In this document: piece by piece, positions 26,376 to 37,400 of the stretch
How positions within the stretch are numbered: position 1 is the stretch's first letter
How the letters are laid out: the number at the start of each line of letters is the position of its first letter
DNA from: Pseudanabaena sp. PCC 6802
GTDB lineage: Bacteria; Cyanobacteriota; Cyanobacteriia; Pseudanabaenales; Pseudanabaenaceae
DNA: 64,000 bases
Assembly: GCF_000332175.1 (NCBI RefSeq)
Contig: NZ_KB235910.1
Location: forward strand, 435,278 to 499,277
Direction: 5' to 3'
The notes under the pieces: generated by a model
The model's database searches: none
The model's input: only the letters and a program-made list of their open reading frames with translations
Told to the model about the DNA's origin: nothing
Program-made: the position numbers and the translations under genes

Positions 26376-26393
26376 TACTAGCTTAAGTAGTTA

Positions 26394-26496
26394 TAGCGGT
26401 TTTCAGGTCTAAGTAGGGGGGTGGGGCGTTGCCCCTAACAAGGGGTGGAACCCCTTCACCCCAAAAATAAAACCCGCTCTCAGTTGAAAAGTGCTA
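26394..26496. mobile_element. MITE-like element, family A copy 5
   Basis: About 103 bp, TAGCGGTTTTCAGG to GTTGAAAAGTGCTA, flanked on both sides by TA (26392-26393 and 26497-26498). The interior has GGGGCGTTGCCCC and AAGGGGTGGAACCCCTT hairpins. It ends 36 bases before the first chemotaxis gene. Confidence 0.75.
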
Positions 26497-26532
26497 TAAA
26501 GCAGTTTGCAAGTCAGGCATTAATTGGAATAA

Positions 26533-27645
26533 ATGCAAGGCACCCTTAGCGAGATCGATGTAAATAGTCTGCTTAAACTCATAGAGTTTGGACAGCGTAC
26601 TGGAGAGCTATTAGTTGAGTCCAGTACAGGACAGTTTTGGTTTATGTTTTTCCGTAATGGTCAAATTGTCTACTCTACGGATCCAGACAGAAATCTAAAT
26701 CGGCTGAGAGATTACTTGTACGGATTAAACCTGGAAAACCGCTTAGAGCGATTAGTGACATCAAAGCTTGGCATTAACGTTTTAGAATACGGTCAAATTT
26801 GGACTTTACTAGAGTCCCGCATCTTAACCCCCACCCAAGCCAGAAAAATTATCCACAGCATGACCCTTGAGGTTCTATTTGATATACTCAGCCTCTGCCA
26901 GGGGACTTTTGCATTTCAAACTGGCTCGGCCCTATCCCCACAACTGACTGCACTTAAGTTTTCGCTATTATCAGGTGTTGTACTTAGGCAACTACAGGCA
27001 TGGAAGCAGCTTTATCCCCTCATCCAGACACCTAACCAGTGCCCTGTAGTACTAAGAAGTGAGGCCATACCGCCATCCCTCCACAACATAACATCGTGGT
27101 TTGATGGCAAGACATCACTCAGACAAATCGCTCGCTACTCCAGGAAAAGTACATTCGCGATCGCCAAATCTATTTATGCCGCAATTGAAATGCGTAGCAT
27201 TGGCATGGCAAACGTGCGCTCTAATATACCAACCCGACTCAAACACGAAGCGCCTCGGGTAGTTTGCATTGATGACAGCATGACGATCTGCCGAGCGGTA
27301 GAGTATATTCTACATAATGATGGCTATCAAGTTACAGCTATTTCTAATCCTATCAAAGCCCTCAGTCTGGTCTTCCAACTCAAACCCAACCTTATATTGT
27401 GCGATATAGCTATGCCAGAACTAGATGGCTACGAGCTATGTGCCATGTTAAGAAAGTCAAGTACATTCCAGCACACACCAATTGTTATGCTTACAGGTAA
27501 AGATGGGTATATTGATCGAGTAAAGGCAAGGATAGTTGGCGCAACTGAGTATCTAACAAAGCCCTTCGGAGAAAAAGAACTGCTAACCACAGTAGAAAAA
27601 TATCTAGGTATGAGTACCAATTCCGGTAATGCTGTCATATCCTGA
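26533..27645 (+). CDS. PatA/PixG-PilG type response regulator (DUF4388 + REC)
   Basis: 370 residues. The N-terminal part (about 1-230) carries the DUF4388/PATAN module (MQGTLSEIDVNSLLKLIEFGQRTGELLVES, FFRNGQIVYS) and a helical extension. The C-terminal receiver domain (about 240-365) has the acidic pair in CIDDS, the phospho-acceptor D291 in LCDIAMPELDG, and the lysine in LTKPFG. Such proteins open the pixGHIJL, pilGHIJL and hmp phototaxis/motility operons of cyanobacteria. There is no DNA-binding output domain, so it acts by protein contacts. It is followed by a CheY gene 94 bases downstream. Confidence 0.9.
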   Translation: MQGTLSEIDVNSLLKLIEFGQRTGELLVESSTGQFWFMFFRNGQIVYSTDPDRNLNRLRDYLYGLNLENRLERLVTSKLGINVLEYGQIWTLLESRILTPTQARKIIHSMTLEVLFDILSLCQGTFAFQTGSALSPQLTALKFSLLSGVVLRQLQAWKQLYPLIQTPNQCPVVLRSEAIPPSLHNITSWFDGKTSLRQIARYSRKSTFAIAKSIYAAIEMRSIGMANVRSNIPTRLKHEAPRVVCIDDSMTICRAVEYILHNDGYQVTAISNPIKALSLVFQLKPNLILCDIAMPELDGYELCAMLRKSSTFQHTPIVMLTGKDGYIDRVKARIVGATEYLTKPFGEKELLTTVEKYLGMSTNSGNAVIS

Positions 27646-27739
27646 GCACCTTACTAGTAAGCAGTGCATCAAAGCCTAGAGCACAAGAGACAAAATAATG
27701 AGGAATAGATCGCGAGCAAATTAGGAACGGTAATTTTAT

Positions 27740-28108
27740 ATGAGTAAAGTTTTAGTAGTTGAAGATAGCCCGCCTCAACGAGAAATGATCTCCGATCTGT
27801 TAAAGGGGATTGGCCTATCAGTTACCTCAGCAGGAGATGGGGTGGAAGCATTAGAACAAATCAAAAACTCCCGACCTGACATTGTTGTTCTTGACATCGT
27901 CATGCCGCGCATGAATGGCTATGAGTTGTGCCGTCGCATAAAACTAGACCCCAAAACCCAAGAAGTCCCAGTGGTAATGTGCTCGACTAAAGGTGAAGAA
28001 TTCGATCGTTACTGGGGTATGAGACAGGGCGCTGATGCATATATTGCTAAGCCATTTCAGCCACAAGAATTAGTTGGCACCGTTAAACAATTACTGAGAA
28101 AAAGTTAG
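27740..28108 (+). CDS. CheY-like response regulator (PixH/PilH type)
   Basis: 122 residues, a single receiver domain. The acidic pair is E8/D9 (VVEDSPPQ), the phospho-acceptor is D52 (VVLDIVMPRMNGYE), and the switch lysine is K104 (YIAKPF). As second gene of the cluster it should accept phosphate from the CheA at 31442-38032 and act on type IV pilus motility. The family assignment is firm; the Pix, Pil or Hmp subtype is not decided by sequence alone. Confidence 0.92.
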   Translation: MSKVLVVEDSPPQREMISDLLKGIGLSVTSAGDGVEALEQIKNSRPDIVVLDIVMPRMNGYELCRRIKLDPKTQEVPVVMCSTKGEEFDRYWGMRQGADAYIAKPFQPQELVGTVKQLLRKS

Positions 28109-28261
28109 ATAAAGATAACTCTATCTTTACTATTTATTTGAGTTGATTATTTCACTACTGTTAGCTACTATCTGTAGTTTAACCCAGAGCTAGAACTTTT
28201 CAGTCCGCAAAAGCAAGTTCGCAAAAGTGCAAGCAATATTTTGAGGTAATACTTCCAGACT

Positions 28262-28792
28262 ATGGTGGCGAATGAAGACTTACTACCAGGAATAGATCGG
28301 GATCGAGTCACTGAGTTTCAAGGGGAACTTGAAGCACCAGAGGGCGAACTTTACCTGCGTTTTTTTGTGGGTTCTGGCATGGAGTTTGCACTGCCTGCAA
28401 CGGGAATTAAAGAGGTATTAGAATACACTCCCGATCGCATCAACCCCATACCCAATGTTTCACCTTTACTGTTAGGTACGGTTAACATTAGAGGTAGGGT
28501 AGTCTGGGTAGGCGATTTGGGTCAGTTCTTAGGTAATTCTACCGCAGTTAATACAGATCGCTCCGAAATATCAATAATTGCAATTGAAGACCAGGGTTTA
28601 ATGCTTGGTCTAGCCATTGAAAGTATTGGCGTTATGACCTGGCTTGACCCCGATCGACTCCGGGTTCCCAGATCGAACTTAGATAGTATGGCTCCGTTTG
28701 TGAAAGGAGAGTGGCAGCTAGAGTCAGAGAACGTGCCATTAAAGCTCCTGGATCAAACAAGTATTTTGCGATCGGCACGTTGGGCATCTTAA
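28262..28792 (+). CDS. CheW-like adaptor (PixI/PilI type)
   Basis: 176 residues with a CheW domain (about 28-170): LYLRFFVGSGMEFALPATGIKEVLEYTPDRINPIPNVSPLLLGTVNIRGRVVWVGDLG. The conserved NIRGRVVWV segment fits the CheW fold. It should couple the receptor encoded next to the CheA kinase. It sits 153 bases after the CheY gene and 60 bases before the receptor gene. Confidence 0.92.
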   Translation: MVANEDLLPGIDRDRVTEFQGELEAPEGELYLRFFVGSGMEFALPATGIKEVLEYTPDRINPIPNVSPLLLGTVNIRGRVVWVGDLGQFLGNSTAVNTDRSEISIIAIEDQGLMLGLAIESIGVMTWLDPDRLRVPRSNLDSMAPFVKGEWQLESENVPLKLLDQTSILRSARWAS

Positions 28793-28852
28793 GGTTTCTA
28801 TTTAACAAGGTTTTAGTAGCAAAAATGGTCAGGTATAGATTGGGAGAAAGCA

Positions 28853-31351
28853 ATGGCACCTAGCATCGAAAGTCAAAAAGAGTACGAAAAAGCATCCCTA
28901 GCTTATATGCAGGGAGACTACGAAGCAGCGATCGATCTAACAAATCAGTTAGTGCAAGAGCAACCTGACAACCCAACGTATCATCTTTTGCACGGTCATG
29001 TAAACCTTGTTTTAAATAACTGTCAGGAGGCCATTAAAGAGTATCAGGTGGTTTTAACGCTTACCCAAGATACATCAATTGTTGAAAATGCTAACTGGGG
29101 TATGGCTAATGCCATAGACAGGCTAAACCAGAATACTGATGCCAATGATTCTGATGCCATCGATCAATACTACGAAAGCGAGTCACCCGAGCGGGAGGTA
29201 GCATATAGTTCATCTGTAAATAAAACAGTTTTGGAGACTGGTAGTTATTCGGACGAGCCATTTGAATTAGATGAGTTAAGGGAGTTAGACGATCCCTTTC
29301 TGTTTGGGCAAGAAAACCTCTCCTCTCCACCTACTAACTTGCAAGGGGAAAGGACTACCAACATACAGATGCCTAATAGTGCTAACAGCCATGCCGAGCC
29401 TGCCAGCACGGCTAATATGGCCAGGGGAATTGATAATTTCGACTTTGATTCAATCGAAGATATAGCTGATATAGAGAGTGGTGAATTTGACTACTCTAAT
29501 AATCTTACTCAGATGGTGGGGATGTCAAACAACTACGAGCGCGGGAGTAATATTGACAATGCCTCCGACGATGTCGTCTTTATAGATGAGTTTGACAGCT
29601 TCGACGATATTTCTGGCTTCGCTAGTTCTTCGTTCGACGACCCAGATACTACTGAAATAGTAACGAATGATGATACTAGTGATTTCAGCTCTGATGAGTT
29701 TGACACGGCATTTAATATGGGTGATTTAGGCAGTACCTCACCTCAGCTTTCTATTGCCGGGTTTGGCGGTGATGACGATACTGATGCGGAACTGTTTAGT
29801 AGTACTACCTCTCGTAGCCCAGTAGCTGCTGTCAAATCGCAGGTGGGCGAAACTGCCAAAGTAGAAACGGCTAAGCAAGGCACATTGGCATTCTTTGACA
29901 ATATGCCATTACGAGCAAAGACCTTATCTACAGCGATCTTAGCAGGTCTAGCAGCAGCGATCGCTGCTGGTGTAGTGACCAATGTTTCGGTAAATCAGAT
30001 GAATAGTACGGCACCGAAACAGATAAATAAGGCAGAGCTAGCTACGCAACTGAGAAACAATGGTGGTGCGATCGCCTTGGTAGCCGCTCTAGCTAGCGGT
30101 GGCATTGCCCTTTTAGTTGGAATGCACGTAGCCAGAGTTATCAAGCGTTCCACAGATAACCTGCAATCTCAGATCGAGCTAGTTATACGCGGTGAAACGA
30201 ATCCACAGGCTACTGTCTATACAGAAGATGACTTTGGTAAGCTCTCCCGTAGTTTTAACCAAATGACTCAATCAATCTTAGCCAGTACCAGTGAAGCGCA
30301 ACGTAAAGCAGAAGAGCAAGAGCAAGCTAAAGAAGATCTCCAAAGGCAGGTTATTCGTCTATTAGACGACGTAGAAGGGGCGGCGCGAGGCGACTTAACC
30401 GTACAAGCAGAGGTAACAGCGGACGTATTAGGCGCTGTAGCTGACTCATTTAACCTTACTATTCAGAACCTCAGAGAAATTGTGCTGCAGGTTAAGGTGG
30501 CAGCTAAGCAAGTGAGTGAAGGTTCAAGGGAGAATGAAAGTTTTGCGCGCAGTCTATCATCTGACGCGCTGCGTCAAGCGGAGGAATTAAGCGTTACTTT
30601 GAATTCCGTGCAGATGATGACGGAGTCGATTCAACGGGTGGCTGAAAGCGCCAGGGAAGCAGAACAAGTAGCCAAGCTAGCCTCTCAAACTGCAATTAAA
30701 GGCGGCGAGGCAGTAGAACGTACGGTGGCAGGTATCCTGGACATTCGCAATACCGTTGCCGAAACTACCCGTAAGGTCAAACGATTGGGCGAGTCTTCCC
30801 AAGAAATTTCTAAGATTGTGGGGCTGATTTCTCAAATTGCATCTCGAACCAATCTTCTGGCATTGAATGCCAGTATTGAAGCAGCAAGAGCAGGCGAAGC
30901 AGGTAGAGGCTTTGCGATCGTTGCAGATGAAGTCAGGCAGTTGGCAGATAAGGCATCCAAGGCATCTAAAGACATTGAGGCCATTGTATTGCAAATTCAA
31001 AGCGAGACAAGTAACGTACAGCAGGCGATGGATGTCGGTACGCAACAGGTAATTGACGGTACTAAGAAAGCCGAACAGGCAAGACAATCTCTGAGCGAGA
31101 TTATCCAGGTATCGCAGCGCATCGACACGCTAGTGCGATCGATTACGGAAGATACGATTAAACAGACAGAAACATCCAGAACTGTGGCTCAAGTTATGCA
31201 GTCAGTCGAATTGACCGCCCAAGAGACATCACAAGAGTCACAGAGAGTATCGGGATCGCTGCAAAATCTCGTTAGTGTTGCCCGTAGCTTGCAGGAGTCT
31301 GTAGAGCGGTTCCGAGTGGAGTCAGATAAAGCAGGAGGTAATAGATCTTAA
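28853..31351 (+). CDS. Methyl-accepting chemotaxis protein with N-terminal TPR (PilJ/HmpD type)
   Basis: 832 residues. An N-terminal TPR-like region (about 1-85) is followed by an acidic low-complexity stretch (about 95-330) with FDEFDSFDD-type runs. Two transmembrane segments follow (about 355-377 and 403-425) with only about 25 residues between them, then a HAMP (about 424-480) and a second HAMP-like segment (about 500-545). The MA signalling domain (about 560-825) has the hairpin tip [20 protein letters not shown] near 661-680. No GAF or phytochrome domain is present, unlike Synechocystis PixJ1. With almost no periplasmic loop, input probably arrives through the cytoplasmic N-terminus. Confidence 0.92.
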   Translation: MAPSIESQKEYEKASLAYMQGDYEAAIDLTNQLVQEQPDNPTYHLLHGHVNLVLNNCQEAIKEYQVVLTLTQDTSIVENANWGMANAIDRLNQNTDANDSDAIDQYYESESPEREVAYSSSVNKTVLETGSYSDEPFELDELRELDDPFLFGQENLSSPPTNLQGERTTNIQMPNSANSHAEPASTANMARGIDNFDFDSIEDIADIESGEFDYSNNLTQMVGMSNNYERGSNIDNASDDVVFIDEFDSFDDISGFASSSFDDPDTTEIVTNDDTSDFSSDEFDTAFNMGDLGSTSPQLSIAGFGGDDDTDAELFSSTTSRSPVAAVKSQVGETAKVETAKQGTLAFFDNMPLRAKTLSTAILAGLAAAIAAGVVTNVSVNQMNSTAPKQINKAELATQLRNNGGAIALVAALASGGIALLVGMHVARVIKRSTDNLQSQIELVIRGETNPQATVYTEDDFGKLSRSFNQMTQSILASTSEAQRKAEEQEQAKEDLQRQVIRLLDDVEGAARGDLTVQAEVTADVLGAVADSFNLTIQNLREIVLQVKVAAKQVSEGSRENESFARSLSSDALRQAEELSVTLNSVQMMTESIQRVAESAREAEQVAKLASQTAIKGGEAVERTVAGILDIRNTVAETTRKVKRLGESSQEISKIVGLISQIASRTNLLALNASIEAARAGEAGRGFAIVADEVRQLADKASKASKDIEAIVLQIQSETSNVQQAMDVGTQQVIDGTKKAEQARQSLSEIIQVSQRIDTLVRSITEDTIKQTETSRTVAQVMQSVELTAQETSQESQRVSGSLQNLVSVARSLQESVERFRVESDKAGGNRS

Positions 31352-31441
31352 TTAACATGCATGCTTGCATGTCTTGGGCTAGACGTGATATTTAAGCCCT
31401 CAGCAATTATTAAGTCACATTAAAATAAAAATGAGCCTGTC

Positions 31442-34400
31442 ATGAATTCAGAACAACAGCAATCTGCAACTATAATCAGATACTTCATTGAAGAAGCCCA
31501 AGAGCATCTTCAAACAATCGAGCAGGGGGTGCTCTCACTCCAGGAAGTACTCGCTGATGCAGAGGGGATTAATGAGCTATTTCGTGCTGCTCACTCGATT
31601 AAAGGTGGAGCAGCTATGCTCAGCTTTGACAGCGTTCAGCATATATCTCATAGATTAGAAGACTACTTCAAAATCCTGAAAGATCGTCCTGGTATAGCAG
31701 TGGACGAAAAGCTCAAGAGTTTGTTGCTGGCAAGTTGCGATCACCTGCAAGCTCTTCTTGACCACTTGGAAGAGAACTTTACTATTTCCCAAGAGTTTGC
31801 GACAGAAACGATCGCTGAGGCTGAACCAGTATTTGCCTATCTAGAATTGCACCTCAACGCTCTAGTTGCATCCATGCCTGGAGTTGACGATACGGCCTTC
31901 AAGGAACAACTCGCCGAAAGCGAAGCATACGATAGGCTGATGGTAAGGTTCCAGGAGGGGGTTGCCGATCGACTCAGGGATATGTTGCAGCTACTCAAGC
32001 AGGATGATAACCAAACCACCAGACAGCAACTCCAGGAAGTTTGCGATCGCTTGCTACAGCTAGGAGAAAGTTTAACTATAAGTGGCTGGCGGGATCTGAT
32101 AACCGCGTCAAAGTCAGCGATCGCTAATCTAGATAATCCTTATCTAACTCTAGCGCAGACAATTATTCGGGAGATTAGACATGCTCAGGATCTGGTTTTG
32201 GCTGAGAAGAGCTATGAGATAGGGGTTTCCGAGCAGCTTCAGGCTTTAGTTGGCGACACCAGTGGTTCCGAGGACGATGTATTTGCCGAAGACGATCTAG
32301 GGCTTGAAGATTATACTTTTACAGAAGATGTAACAGATAGCAGCGATGAGTTCCCGGGCAGCTTTGAAGGCGATCTAGAAGATGACTTTACCAGTAATTT
32401 AGATGTCGAAGATCCGTTCTCGTTCCAGGAAGAGGGGGAAGTAGCCAGCTTAGATGCAGTTGATGATTTTAGCTTTGAACCTTCAACAGCAGATGACTTC
32501 AACGCTGCTATAGATGATGAGGACAGCACAGAAAGCTTCAGTTGGGATGATAGCTCTGCATCCAACAATTTCGAGTCAGATAATGTAACCTTTTCCGATC
32601 GCGTTGCCGAAACTGATGACTTAGCTAGAGATCGCGATATTGATGCTGAATCTGTAATATCTGAAGCAGACGATTTATCATTTGCATCTACAGCAGAAAC
32701 TGAGCCCAGCGATGAGGAAGGTCTTAATTTAGAGGGTGAATTTGAAAGTAATCTAGATAGCGATCTCGAAGTAATAGAACTGGGCGAAACAATAGATAAT
32801 TTGACCGATCGCTCAGGCAGCGATCTTGATGCATCGCTCGACTTTGCAAGCGATATTGAACTAAATCAAAGCGAGGGCAATCTAGAGGGGCTGCCAGTTA
32901 ATCTTCTGGAAAACGAAGAAGATTTTGGGGGTGAGGTTGCAGATTTTGAGGAAGAGGCGGTTACCGTTGGTAGCGCCGACGAACAACTGGTGACAGATGA
33001 ATTGGATAAAGAATTATCGTCGGCTCTCGTTTTAGATGAAACGATCGAACTAGAGATTTTGGGTTTCGATCTCGATGATGCTGATGAGGAAGATAATATT
33101 ATCTATCAAGGTTTAGCGGCATCTAGCCAAATACTGGAGCCGATCGACAATGCTTCATCGGACGTTGGCGAGTTATATCCCGCGATCGCTGAAGAACAGG
33201 TAGCAGAGTTTTTCTCCGAAGATAACACTAGTAGTCGAAATAGCGACACGAAATTACAAGCAGGGTACGATGACGTAGTTGCGCCTAGCGTAGATGATGG
33301 AACGGCATCGGACGATCTTACTCATGAAGGTGACTTAGAACTTTCTGGTTTCTCAGATGCAGAGGTTGTTGACCTGGAAAGTAATGTCGATCTAGAGACT
33401 GATGAGATGGAAATCGATCTCGAAGCTCCTAATACCCCTGATAATTTTGCCACAAACCTGCAGGTGGAGCCTGATACTCAATCCGAGTCAGACCTTCAGC
33501 TTGAGTCAGCAACTGTGTCGGACGACGAAATGCAGAATATGTTTGCAATCCCTGACGACACTGAAACCAGCTCTGAAGTCTCATGGGATTTTGAAGTGGG
33601 CGATGCAGGGGTTGTTGACCTGGAAAGTAGTGTCGATCTAGAGACTGGTGAGGTAGAAATCGATCTCGAAGCTCCTAATACCCCTGATAGTTTTGCCACA
33701 AATCTGCAGGTGGAGCCTGATACTCAATCCGAGCTAGATCTTCAGCTTGACTCAGCAACTGTGTCGGACGACGAAATGCAGAATATGTTTGCAATCCCTG
33801 ACGACACTGAAATCAGCTCTGAAGTCTCATGGGATTTTGAAGTGGGTAGTGACTCTGTCGTTGATATCGGCACAGATGTCAGTGTAAATGAGGTGGAGCA
33901 AGCCTTTGAAACTCCCGAATTTGGTGACTTTTCAGATCTGCTAACTGTCGGAGAGGACTTGGAACTTGCAGCTACAACAGAAGTAAGCCCTGAATCTACT
34001 CGATTAGAGGAGCGCACGGCGATTCAGGAAGACGATGCCGCAGTGCTCGACGATCTAAGCGTTTTGGATGAAACGGTAAACGATGAAGTTGACTTAGAGA
34101 ATTTATTTGCAGATGATGATGCGCCGGAGAACGCCTTGCAAGGGGACGGTGAGTATTCGGAAGAAATCGATCTAGGTCTAGATCTTCCAGATTTCGCAGA
34201 ACCTTCCTCCTCTGCTGGACTAGACGATGTAGGGGAAACGGCGAGCGATGTTGCTAGTTTGTCATGGTTGGGCGCTAGTGAAGAGGTGCCTGAAGTGGCA
34301 ACTGAAACTGCGAGTGCTAGCATCCAAGCTCAAGAGGATATTAACCCGGAAGACTTTGGCGATTTGATGGCTCTAGCCCCAGATGATAGTTCTGAGGAAT

Positions 34401-37400
34401 TATCTTTTGCTACTCTTACTCAAGAGGATATTTCTCAGCCAGAAGATATACCTCTAGCCTCTAATAGTAGTAATGCTGCTGTTGTGACTGCTGAAGATGA
34501 GGAATCCGTATTCGTCGATGATGCCGAAGATTTGCTCGGCGATACCGCTGGTCGCGTATCTGCGCTTTACGAGAAGCTGCATCAGGCAGAAATTGAGAAA
34601 CTTGCCGCAGAGAGTTCCATCTCGGAGACAGACAGCACCGCCTCGCAAGAAGAAACGCGAGATAGCCTACCAGAAAATGCTGTAGATATTAGTTCAACAG
34701 ATGTTGATTCGGGCAGTCTACCTGATGATGATACTGCCCATCAGATTGAGCCAGCTTCTGAATCGGCATCCGAACATTCCTGGGAAAACTACTTAGTTTC
34801 TGACGACCCAGATGATTTTAGCGTCCCAGATCTGAATATGCCTAACTATTTAGTTTCTGACGACTCAAATGATTTTAGCGTCCCAGATCTGAATATGACT
34901 GATGATTCTAACGTTGACGATCTGCTGGAGATCGCTACTAGCGATGTTGCGCGAGATGAGGCGGTAGAAAACCTGTTAGATGAAAATCTAGCTCAAGATA
35001 ATCTAGCTCAAGATAGTGGTGAGGAAGGTCGAGATTTTAGCTTTGAAGCTACTTCTGACGCTACTACAGATGACATTCTGGGGATTAGCTCCGATGCTAC
35101 TACAGACGACGCGCTAAGCTTTAGTTCCTCTGATGCTCTGGAATCGTCTGAAGATGACATTCTGGGGATTAGCTCCGATGCTACTACAGACGACGCGCTA
35201 AGCTTTAGTTCCTCTGATGCTCTGGAATCGTCTGAAGATCTGGCCAAGCTACTAGATGATGAGCTGACTAGTAGCTTAGAAGCTGAGGTAAATAATTCTG
35301 AATTCGCTGATTTATCTGCAATGCTTGGTGACGAAGAGTTCTCTAGTAGTTCAGGTATTGAAGCAAACGATTCTGACTTCTCTGACTTATCCGCGATACT
35401 TGGTGATGAGGAGAGCGATATTTCAGACATCTTTGGACTGGCGGATGATGAACTCTCAGATCCCGATCTTGATAGCGACGATCGCGATGGAGGATCTGCA
35501 AAGCTGAAAGACGATCGCCCCGATCCTGTAAGCCCTAATAGCGATGTCGATCCATCCGGTGATGACGGTGGTAAAGCTGAAACTGTGGGGCAAGAGTCAT
35601 CTCAAGAGCCGGCTTTTGATTCATGGGAGGAGTTAGGCAGTATTATTGACGATACTGTAGGTACTTTTCGCAACCACAGTGACACGGTTGGTAACGCGCT
35701 TGACTCTGCCGCGATCGCAGCACAGCAATCGTCGATCGCAAATAGCCACGATCGCTCAGATCGCAGCGATCGATCGGAAGGTTTTGACGAGTTGGACGCT
35801 TTGCTGGCTTCATCTGCTCCTTCTATAACTACTGCATCTAAGATCGTGCCAGCTAGACAACCTGCTAGTCCTTTGCCTAATGACAGTTTTGAAGATCTTG
35901 AGGCTTTACTCAGCAGCCCTCCTCCAAAACTGCCAAAGCCTTCAGCAAGTGTGTCTCAACCCCTCAAGAACAAGCAGGTAGCAAAGGATGAGTTTGACGA
36001 GTTAGAATCCCTTTTGGTCGATACCTATGCTAAAGACTCAGGCTCTGTCAGCACAAAGACTGCAAAGCGACAAACATTAGCGAAGCGCGCAGTTACTAAA
36101 ATTGTTTCCCAGACCATGAAGGTAGATGTAAAGCACCTGGATAGTCTGAATAATCTGGTAGGGGAACTGGTAGTCAACCGCAACCTTCTAGCCCAAGATC
36201 AAGAAAAGCTACAGCAATTTATTGCTAATTTACTCTTTAAGGTGCAGCAGCTCGGAGATGTCGCGCAGAGAATGAGGGATCAATACGATCGCTCTTTATT
36301 AGATAGTTCGATGAAGACTAATATTCCCAGTTCCTTCACTTCAGATGCTCTGACGGTAAGGCAAGTTTTAGATAGTGGTAGCAGTGGCAACACCATTACT
36401 GCTACTTTTGAAGATATTGAATTCGATCGTTATAACTCATTTCATATTCTATCCCAAGAAATTATTGAGTTAGTTGTAAGAGTGAGGGAATCGGCCTCGG
36501 ATATTGAGTTCGTGGTAGATGAAACTGAACAGGTCAGCCGTCAGTTAGGTACGATCACTACGCAAATTCAAGATGACTTGAAACAAGTTCGCATGGTGCC
36601 ATTTGCGCAAATTGCCGATCGTCTTCCCAGAGCGGTTCGCGATCTCTCATTCAAAACAGGTAAGCAAGCAGAATTAGAAATTCATGGCAGAGAAACTTTG
36701 ATTGATAAAGCCATCCTGGAGCAGCTTTATGACCCGCTGACCCACCTGGTGAATAACGCCATCGTACATGGCTTAGAAGATCCAGGCACGCGAAGGGCTG
36801 CAGGGAAAAATAGTTCTGGCAAGATCGCGATCCGAGCGTTTCACCAGGGCAATCAAACCGTGATTTCGATTGGTGATGATGGTGCTGGTATTAATACTGA
36901 GAAAGTAAAGCAAAGTGCTGTTAAAAAGGGCTTGTACACTCAAAGCGAGGTTGATGAATTAAGCGATATTCAGGCTTACGATCTATTATTTGAGGCAGGA
37001 TTCAGTACGAAAATGAAAGCTGATGAGCTAGCTGGTAGAGGAGTTGGTTTGGATGTGGTGCGAACCACCCTCAACGAGATTCGCGGTACGGTGCATACTG
37101 ACTCTGCCCTTGGCAAGGGTACTACTTTTACAATCAGGTTACCCCTCACTCTCAGTATCTCTAAGGCAATGTTCTGTATTAGCGATCGCACGAGGATTGC
37201 ATTCCCTGTAGATGGCTTTGAAGATATCATCGAAATTCCGCAGAGTCAGGTACAACTCAACGGTAAAGGGCAACCCTGTATACCCTGGCGCGATACAATT
37301 TTACCCTTCCAACCATTATCTAACTTGCTATCTTACAAACGCTATGTCGGTCGCAGCGGTATCTATAGCAGACAAGATGACGACGTACTCTCTGTGATTA

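Noticed and set aside
35069-35236. Possible CRISPR-like repeat array
   Set aside because: Only two adjacent identical units, in frame within a large gene, without spacers; it is a coding tandem duplication.
35008-35430. Ser-rich minus-strand ORF of 140 codons
   Set aside because: Reverse complement of the Asp/Glu/Ser-rich CheA linker, including its 84-bp repeat; no independent support.
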